Assembly: GCA_027600665.1 (NCBI GenBank)
Contig: JADGJL010000913.1
Location: 1 to 12,156 of the forward strand
Length of the DNA stretch: 12,156 nt
Origin: Irineochytrium annulatum
Taxonomy: Eukaryota; Chytridiomycota; Chytridiomycetes; Chytridiales; Chytridiaceae
Direction: 5' to 3'
The translations under genes and the position numbers were made by a program. The notes beneath the pieces are model-generated. The model made no database searches. It had not been told where the DNA came from and saw only the letters and a list, made by a program, of their open reading frames with translations. Of the stretch, positions 6,259 to 12,156 are shown piece by piece. The stretch's first letter is position 1, and every line of letters starts with the position of its first letter.

Positions 6259-9200
6259 ATGGAGACCGAGCTCCCCCCGTCCTCGCGGATCACCCCGCTC
6301 GACTTCGACCCCTTTATTAAGAAGTACTACACCAACACAACGGAGTCGGTGCAGGCCCCCATCCCAGAGGTGCCTCTCCGGTCCTCTTTGCCGGACTCCC
6401 ACAACAGCATTCTCCTCGAGTACGAGAACCGGACAGACGACGATGCGGAGGAGGAGGACGATGACGACGACGACTTCTTCCAGGACCCGATCTTGGACGT
6501 TCCCATGCCGGCCGGCGTGGCCGGCGCCATTGCTGTGCCGCATGATCCGTTCGCGGACAACGTGGAGGACGAGGAGGACGTGATTATGGGCTACGAGGTT
6601 GCAGATCTGGAGCGGGAGATTGAGGAGGACCAGGCGCAAGGTGTGCTCCTGCTCGTCGTTCGGTTGCGCGAGCTTCCACTAATTGCTGTGCTCGTTATTA
6701 AAAGTGCGGCGGCTGAACAAGAAGGTCTCATCCGTCCTTCTACAACCTGTGCCCGCGTCCGTCACCGGCGTTCCCGCCGCATCTCTTCAACCAGTCACGG
6801 AGCACCGACAGCAACATGTCGCTGCAACTCCTGCAGCTCCCGCCAAGCCGTTCCAGAGGCCCACCCACATCAACATTACCCCGCCCAACAGGGTCGCGTC
6901 CGCGCCCGAGAAGGTCGCGCCCCTGCTCAACCGCGAACAGAAGAAGCCGCCGGCGCCGCTGAGGACAAACTCCGGACCGAAGCAGGTGTCTGTGCCGGCT
7001 GGGTTCGACTTCTCCAAGATTGACCTGAAGAAATACTCGGCGGAGGAGCTTGAGGCTCTCTACAGTGGTGAGTTGGACTTCTATGGCCGTACTACGTCAC
7101 ATCGATTCTTACGTCATGCCTATCGGACTACAGCGAAACACCTCGCCGCCGCTTCGGGCCCCATGTCGCCTCCCGTCTTCTCGGAAGACAACATCCCCGG
7201 CCTCCACCCCCACTGCTACCCGACCTCGATGAACGTCTCAGTGGAGCGCCTCGAGATCCCCGGCCGCGCACACGACCGGCCGGTGTCTCTCCGCGTGGTC
7301 TTCCGCGGCAAGAAGCTCAAGCCCATCCAGCCCGAGCTTCAGCGCCAGCGCGAGATCTTCGAGGCGTCGCTCACGTACCACAGCCTTCTCTTCGACGTCC
7401 TCAAGGTAGACGTGCACGAGAAGGGCGGGAAGTTGAGCTCGGGCGCGCTGATCGGGAGGGCGCGCGTCAGGCTCGCGGATCTCACAAGCCTGAACGGGTC
7501 CGTCGTCCAGGTGTTCGACTTGTTGCCGAGGAAGGAGGGCAAGGTGATAGGCGGCGTCCTGGGCTCCATCACGCTCTCGTTCGACTTTGCGCGGTCGGTC
7601 GAGGACGACGAGGATGACTCGATCGGGCCCGACGACTCGGCCTCGCTCGTCGGCGACCTGGGGGACGAGGAGCTCGCGTCGCAGTTCGGCCCGCCCACCA
7701 ACAAGAACGGTCAGCCCGTTGCCGGCCAGCCGACGACCGATACGGTCGTGGAGGAATTCATGGGCTACTTTCGCGCGATTGAGACCTCCACCACCATCGG
7801 CTCACCCACCACGCTCGGGTCCTCCCTCAGCAGCCCAGCATCGGCCCACCCGGCCATTTCGGCCGCGGGGACGATCCTCAAGTTCGACGCCAAGAGGAGG
7901 GGGACGATGGTGAGCCCGCGCACGATGACGGGGCTCCGCGAGATGTCGGATTTCGCGGCGGCGTTTTTCAACCAGGGGTGGAAAATTTCGAAGTTGGAGT
8001 TTGCGAAGGCGGCTCTGCTGGTTGGCAAGTGGCAGTACAAGCACCAGCCGCAGAAGAGGACGCACGACGTTGTTACGGATTTGAGGAAGATCAGGGTTGC
8101 GAACTACTTCCTCCGCTTTGCCATCGCGACCTATGGCACCTTTGTCATGAACTACGGTAATGTCCGTCTCAGTATTTGGTTGGAGCGGAGATTAACATAA
8201 GTTCCATACTAGTTGGCGCCGGCAAGGGCTTCCTCCGCGACACGCTCCGCGCCAAGGCGGACCAAAAGTGCGCGCGCGATCACCTGGGCCTCGGCCGCCA
8301 TGATATGCTCGAGTGGGAGTTCTCGGGCACCGAGGCGTTTAAGCCCAAGTTCTTCGTCTGCTGGGACGACAAGACGAAGGCCATCGTCGTCTCCATCCGC
8401 GGCTCCCTCAACACCCACGACATCATCACGGACCTTTGCGCTGAGTACGAGCCCTACCGCACGGGCTTCGTCCACCGCGGCATGCTCCGCTGCGCGATCT
8501 GGCTCGAGCACAACCTCCTGCCCTTACTCAAGCAGCACGTCGTCCGACGTAAAGCTCGCGCCCTTTACGTCGTCGGCCACTCCCTCGGCGCAGCCATCGC
8601 CTCCATCTTCGCCATGATGACCCGCGACTCCTCCGCCCTCGCCGAGCTCAAGCTCGCCGGCGAGTCCGTCGGCGTGAAAGGGTTTAAGATGCACTGCTTC
8701 GCCTACGCGTGCCCGCCCTGCGTTAGCGCGGATCTCGCCGAGCTCCAAAAGGGATGGATCGACTCATATGTCAATGAGAACGACATGGTGCCTAGGCTTA
8801 GCTATGGCAGCATGGTAGACTTTCGGGAGGTCATGATCTGCGCGGCGGAGAGCCTCAGGAACGGGTCGTTGTCGGAGAAGCAGAGGTTTGAGCTCATCAG
8901 CGAGCGGAGCAGGGAGCTGAGGGAGGGGGATAAATACCCGAAGGTGTATTGCCCGGGGAACGTGTACTATGTGTACAAGACGAGCAGGGTGCTGAGGGGC
9001 GAGAAGGTGCTTGACCATCGAAGGGTGAAGGTCGGGTTGAGCGGGAACAAGATTGTGGATGACGAGACGCCGCATTACGTTATGGAGTTGAGCGACAAGG
9101 CTAACTTCGTGACGGTTATGGTGAAGATCAATATGCTTTACCATCACTTTCCCAATAAGTATGAGAACGGGATGATGAAGGTGTGTTCTTTTTTTTTTTT

Positions 9201-9289
9201 TAGGCGTTATTCGCTGTTCGCTTGTTGACTCATTACGTCGTTCTTAGGCGCACGATTGGATCCTGGAGGAGCAAGAAGCGACCAAGTAA
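6259..9289 (+). CDS. C2-domain class 3 lipase, diacylglycerol-lipase-like, 925 aa, five exons
   Basis: A likely sn-1-type acylglycerol lipase acting at membranes. Exons are 6259-6640, 6705-7067, 7134-8156, 8213-9180 and 9248-9289. The first three introns are all phase 1. The ATG sits in a near-ideal context (GCCGCCATGG). Residues 1-~230 look disordered, with an acidic run at 60-72. Residues ~281-402 form a C2-like beta-sandwich domain for membrane or calcium binding. A linker and a helical segment ending near 590 (IATYGTFVMNY) follow. The lipase domain then has the oxyanion-side motif IRGS (651-654), the nucleophile elbow GHSLG with Ser713, and the acid in ENDMVPRLS (Asp780). The usual His-x-Pro near the end reads DETPHYVMEL, with His877 just after the proline; see findings. 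No membrane helix is obvious. Intron 7068-7133 is 66 bases without a stop, so retention would add 22 residues. The family call is firm; the substrate is inferred. Confidence 0.9.
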
Positions 9290-9565
9290 CCAGCGCCCGC
9301 TTCACTTACTTTTCTTTACTTCTCAGTCACGGACCTTTCTCTCTTTGTTTCTCCAGATCGTTTTTGCTGCTCCTTGATATCGGATTATGTATTCCGACAT
9401 GATATTCACATTCCGTTTCATTACTATTTGTTTTTGTCTTAGACATAATATTCGACTACCTAAGTGTTCAAAGCTGCGTGTGGTTATAAAAGAATTATGA
9501 TTTCGCGAACAACAACTCAGGCATTCCAAACAAGGCTTTCTTGGGAATTAGCCACGGGTGGCTTG
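9290..9565 (+). other. Gene C 3' region and gene D promoter region
   Basis: A short AT-rich spacer between two plus-strand genes. It holds the gene C 3' UTR and, at its right end, the TATA box of gene D. No gene was seen. Confidence 0.5.
9485..9492 (+). promoter_or_regulatory. TATA box of gene D (TATAAAAG)
   Basis: A canonical TATAAAAG about 81 bases before the chosen ATG at 9566. An in-frame ATG at 9497 lies only 5 bases after it, so it would be upstream of the expected transcription start. This box therefore decides the start of gene D. Confidence 0.55.
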
Positions 9566-11174
9566 ATGCAAAAAGACGGTCAGCCCCACATGCAAGCCCC
9601 CAACACCGTCGCCAGCGAGGACTCGAGCTCAGTCTACGGCGTCGCCAATTTCGCCAACGGAAATGCCACCGGGCGCAGGGCTCATGCCGGTGCCATCGCT
9701 GCCCCGACGTCCCTGATCACGTCGCTGCCGCCCGCGTATGAGATGATCCCGCTGGAGTGAGTGTTCACAAGGTTGCGTCGAAAGTGCCGGACCCAGTAAA
9801 GGAAGCACATTAGTGGCAGGGTGGAGGGTCATGCTAAGCCCTCAGGCCTCCTCGTTTCTTAGTCGTGGCGTTGGTGCTTCGTTGCAAGTAACTAACCCAA
9901 GTTCGCCCGCTTTTGACCAGGCTGAGCGATGCTGTCGACGCCTACCGTGAGTTTTAAATCTATGGAATTTCCTGGGTCTGTTCTGATACCAACGGCAGTC
10001 AACATGTCCATTCGGATCTTCCAACTGCACGGCGTTGACGACCACCTCGCCCACCGTCAACGGGAGGCCGAGAATTTCCAGGCGGGGATGAACAGCCACG
10101 CTGTTCAGCTGGCCGAGCTGTCTAAAAAGCTGGAGAAGGGCGAGCAGCCGGGGAAGAAAATGGTCGCTGCCGTTTTCAAGGGGAAGAGCAGGGCCCAGGA
10201 AGAGGTCCAGACGCTGCAAGACTCGCATCTGAGGAGCACGGAGGAGATGTACAAGATGACGAAGGATTATGATGAGTTGATGACGAGGGTGAGTTTGCTG
10301 CGTGCCAATATCATCCGAGACCTAAAAACAATTTTCCTGCAGATCACGGAGCTCCGGATCGACGCCGAAGACCTCAACTCCCAGCGTGACCTTGCGGCCG
10401 TTCTCCTCGCAGACCTCTTTGAGGTCCTCCTCTTCGGCTCCGAGCGCCGCCTCAACAACCGCGCCCTCGCACTCCTGGCAAAGACCCACAAGCTGGCTTC
10501 GGACCTCGTGTCCCACCACGCGGCCCTCCGCGCCCTTGATTCTGCTCTTGCCATCCAGGAGGGGACACGCAAGGCCGCAAACGAGAACAACAGCCTCGCG
10601 GCCGTTGCGCGCGTCGCAGAAAATCAGGATTTGGCGGGGCTTTATTTGCAGAAGGCGTGCGCGCTCGTCCCGAGGATTCTGACCGAGGCGTTGCCGGTCG
10701 ATCATGTGCGCATGATGGGGCTGGATGAGCTCGACGCGCTGAACAGGGGCAATCTGCGGGCGTAAGTACCTTCTTATTGAACGTCGCTCGCCCTCTGCTG
10801 ACTTCCAGAACCAAAACAGGATCCCCTTCGCTCCCATCGCCAAATCCCACATCCTCTCCGCCCTCGACAACATGCAGAAATCCCTCCACGTCCACCTCGC
10901 GCGCCTGGTGGACGCCTCGCGCCTCCTGCATCTCCACCGCGTCAACCAGCTCGAGTCACATCTTGTGCGCCGGGCGGGTGGGGACGGGTTGGTGAAGGAG
11001 CGGCTGGGAGGGCCGGCCAGAATCGCGGACGCCATGTTCCCGATGGATGAGAGGACCTTGGCGAGCAAGCTGGGGAGGGCGATTGCTGGCGCGGCGGCGA
11101 GCAATAAGGTCGTCGCCGAGGAGGCGATTGGGAAGGCGGTTTTCTTGTACAAGCCGGCTGATAGGGAGGATTGA
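9566..11174 (+). CDS. Helical coiled-coil protein of unknown function, 426 aa, five exons
   Basis: Exons are 9566-9756, 9921-9946, 9999-10288, 10343-10761 and 10820-11174. All donors are GTGAGT or GTAAGT. Intron 1 (164 bases) has CTAAC near 9892 and exon 2 is only 26 bases. The start was chosen by its distance from the TATA box; ATG 9590 is an alternative. Residues 1-50 are polar and Ala/Ser-rich. A PPAY motif (55-58) could bind WW domains. From about residue 64 (ELSDAVDAY) onward the protein reads as nearly continuous alpha-helix. A charged coiled-coil stretch spans ~90-180, an Ala/Leu-rich helical region ~180-300, and a last helical part ~315-420 ends in ADRED. There is no membrane segment, signal peptide or catalytic motif. 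The heptad-like helices would suit a BAR-like or scaffold role, but that is only a guess and the family is not recognised. It converges with the EF-P gene across a 731-base spacer. Confidence 0.8.
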
Positions 11175-11905
11175 TAACGAGAAGTTCAACCCTCAGCATA
11201 ATCCGGCGGCTTTCAAGTCATCGAAGAAGGGACTTTTTTTTCGTATGCGCGTTCTCTTCCGCGGCCGCCTGTTTCACGGACATTTCCATCACATCTAACA
11301 CTAATGTTCATTACTGCTTTCCACGGTTCCTTTCTTGTCGCTGTATCTTTTTGGAGTAGAAACCGACGTTGGAGAAGCCATTTGCTTTGCTTTAAAAACA
11401 TGTACACTGAAAAGGCTGTGTATCAGGTGTGTCACGCGTTACACCATCTGCGGGTGGTCTGCTGATACAGCACCTGAACCGTGCGTCCAAGACAGCAACG
11501 TGGCCAGGAGAAGTCGCCGCGTTGTAATGATATGGGGATTAGTTCGGCGACGATCTGACTGCCAAAGGAACTAGGTCTACGACAGCGAAAAGAAAGCATA
11601 AAAGTGTTTGTGTCTCTTTAAAAATCAAGGCTGCACTGCAATGCACGCGTGTTTTATTGTTGTATCCACCTGGGTCATAAGACCCAACCAATTTCTGAAC
11701 TATTGTAAACAGGGCCCAAACCCATCCCATCTTTCCCCCTTCAGCTCTTAGATCCTCCCACTACAATAAAATCGAATCCCGGAACGTTGACGGCGCAGCA
11801 TCTCTCAGGCCCGTGACCCATCTTCCCGCAGTCGATCCCATGACTCTTTACCCCGCGCATCACATGCAACCATAGCTGCCCTGACATCTACCAACCTCTC
11901 TAATT
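11175..11905. other. Spacer between convergent genes, holds two 3' UTRs
   Basis: No gene-like ORF on either strand. Elements seen are a possible folded segment at 11416-11470 (see findings); a perfect hairpin TGGGTC-ATAA-GACCCA at 11671-11686; a minus-strand AATAAA at 11653-11658, about 250 bases after the EF-P stop, that could end that transcript; and a plus-strand AATAAA at 11765-11770. Short ORFs here have no codon bias. Confidence 0.5.
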
Positions 11906-12048
11906 CTAAAACTTTCCTGGCGCCCGATCCCTGACCCTCTCCTTGTACCTCCTGTCAGCCAAATCCACCAAAATCATATCGCCAGTTTGGACAAATTCCG
12001 GTACGTTGATGTCGACGCCGATGCTCAGCCTAGCGTTCTTCATCATGA
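11906..12048 (-). CDS. Last exon of elongation factor P, probably mitochondrial (partial)
   Basis: Read on the minus strand, the exon begins after the acceptor TGTAAAAG (at 12049-12050), with CTAAC at 12067-12071 as branch site, and ends at TAG 11908-11906. After two bases of a split codon it encodes 46 residues starting MMKNARLSIGVDINVPEF. The segment VPEFVQTGDMILVDL, followed by YKERV, matches the C-terminal OB domain of bacterial-type elongation factor P (VPLFxxxGDxIxVDTRxGxYxERV pattern). EF-P eases peptide-bond formation at proline stretches in the ribosome. A nuclear gene of this bacterial type in a fungus is expected to serve the mitochondrion, but the presequence is outside the window. 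Eight residues follow ERV. The upstream exons are missing because the contig ends in the intron. Confidence 0.8.
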
Positions 12049-12097
12049 CTTTTACAGAAGAGAGGCGTTAGGACAAGTGACGGGAGGAGTAATAAAA
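12049..12097 (-). other. 3' end of the EF-P intron, cut by the contig end
   Basis: Minus-strand intron sequence with branch site CCTAAC about 18 bases before the acceptor. The genomic sequence becomes unreliable from the G-run at 12098. Confidence 0.6.
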
Positions 12098-12156
12098 GGG
12101 GGGGGGGAGATATATATATGTATCTTATACACATATACGAGCCCACGAGACACAGA
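12098..12156. other. Sequencing artefact: G-run, TA-run and Nextera adapter
   Basis: A run of ten G (12098-12107) and a TA repeat lead into 12118-12151, which matches the 34-base Illumina Nextera transposase mosaic end plus i7-side adapter at 30 of 34 positions. All four differences are C to A, at 12118, 12122, 12135 and 12137. It includes TCTTATACACAT and an exact CGAGCCCACGAGAC end. The last five bases would be the start of a sample index. This is not fungal DNA. Confidence 0.93.

Noticed and set aside
6100..6639. 179-codon minus-strand ORF opposite gene C exon 1
   Set aside because: It mirrors the GAN/GAC acidic codons of the lipase N-terminus as Val/Leu/His runs. No promoter or domain was seen.
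9181..9203. Earlier acceptor TTTTAG in the last lipase intron
   Set aside because: It would make a 23-base intron, too short for splicing. The acceptor at 9247 gives a 67-base intron and an open final exon.
9497..9565. Earlier in-frame ATG for gene D
   Set aside because: It lies 5 bases after a canonical TATAAAAG, so it is likely upstream of the transcription start.
10762..10808. Earlier acceptor TTCCAG in the last gene D intron
   Set aside because: It shifts the frame. The AACAG acceptor at 10819 keeps the long helical frame to the TGA at 11172.
10322..11152. 276-codon minus-strand ORF opposite gene D
   Set aside because: It crosses two gene D introns and has Arg/Ala/Ser shadow composition. 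The plus-strand model is phase-consistent through all exons.
12098..12120. G-run and TA microsatellite as a natural repeat
   Set aside because: It directly abuts adapter sequence, so it is better explained as a low-quality read tail.
1..12156. CRISPR array, tRNA, rRNA or transposon
   Set aside because: No regularly spaced repeats, cloverleaf, rRNA core sequence, terminal inverted repeats or transposase-like ORF were seen by eye.

Overview
This window looks like nuclear DNA from a filamentous or early-diverging fungus. Five multi-exon-style genes use short introns: 10 of the 11 complete introns are 52-72 bp, with GT...AG ends and often a CTAAC/CTGAC-type branch site about 20-30 bases before the acceptor. 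Coding exons are GC-rich with C/G-ending codons, promoters are TATA-box plus CT-rich leaders, and intergenic regions are a few hundred bases long. The phylum cannot be fixed from sequence reading alone. Basidiomycota or a chytrid-like lineage are both compatible.

Left part (1-2275). The first 330 bases are an unresolved edge region. Between about 327 and 1133 the minus strand carries two diverged tandem copies of one small transcription unit. The right copy has a complete layout of TATA box, 55-codon ORF and AATAAA signal. The left copy has a 36-codon ORF ending at the matching stop, with its own AATAAA at nearly the same distance. From 1134 to 2275 no convincing gene was found, apart from weak ORFs and a TATA box for the next gene.

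Centre (2276-5704). Gene A (2276-3808, two exons, 486 aa) encodes a low-complexity, prion-like protein with two polyglutamine tracts and GFGQQQ-type repeats. Gene B (4516-5704, three exons, 353 aa) encodes a predicted single-pass type II membrane protein with a small N-glycosylated outer domain that I do not recognise.

Right part (6259-12156). Gene C (6259-9289, five exons, 925 aa) is the best-identified full gene: a C2-domain plus class 3 lipase protein of the diacylglycerol-lipase-like type, with GHSLG at Ser713. Gene D (9566-11174, five exons, 426 aa) encodes a helical, coiled-coil-rich protein with a PPAY motif, family unknown. Facing it on the minus strand is the last exon (11906-12048) of a bacterial-type elongation factor P, presumably the mitochondrial one. 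The rest of that gene is missing because the contig stops in the preceding intron.

The last ~60 bases are not genomic. A G-run is followed by a 34-base near match to the Illumina Nextera transposase/i7 adapter at 12118-12151. The contig end is therefore a sequencing artefact and should be trimmed.

The genes do not form an obvious pathway. A, B, C and D are all on the plus strand but each has its own promoter region, so this is an ordinary eukaryotic gene neighbourhood rather than an operon. Membrane or lipid themes (B, C) are suggestive only. Exon boundaries were chosen by hand from reading frame and splice consensus, without transcript data.
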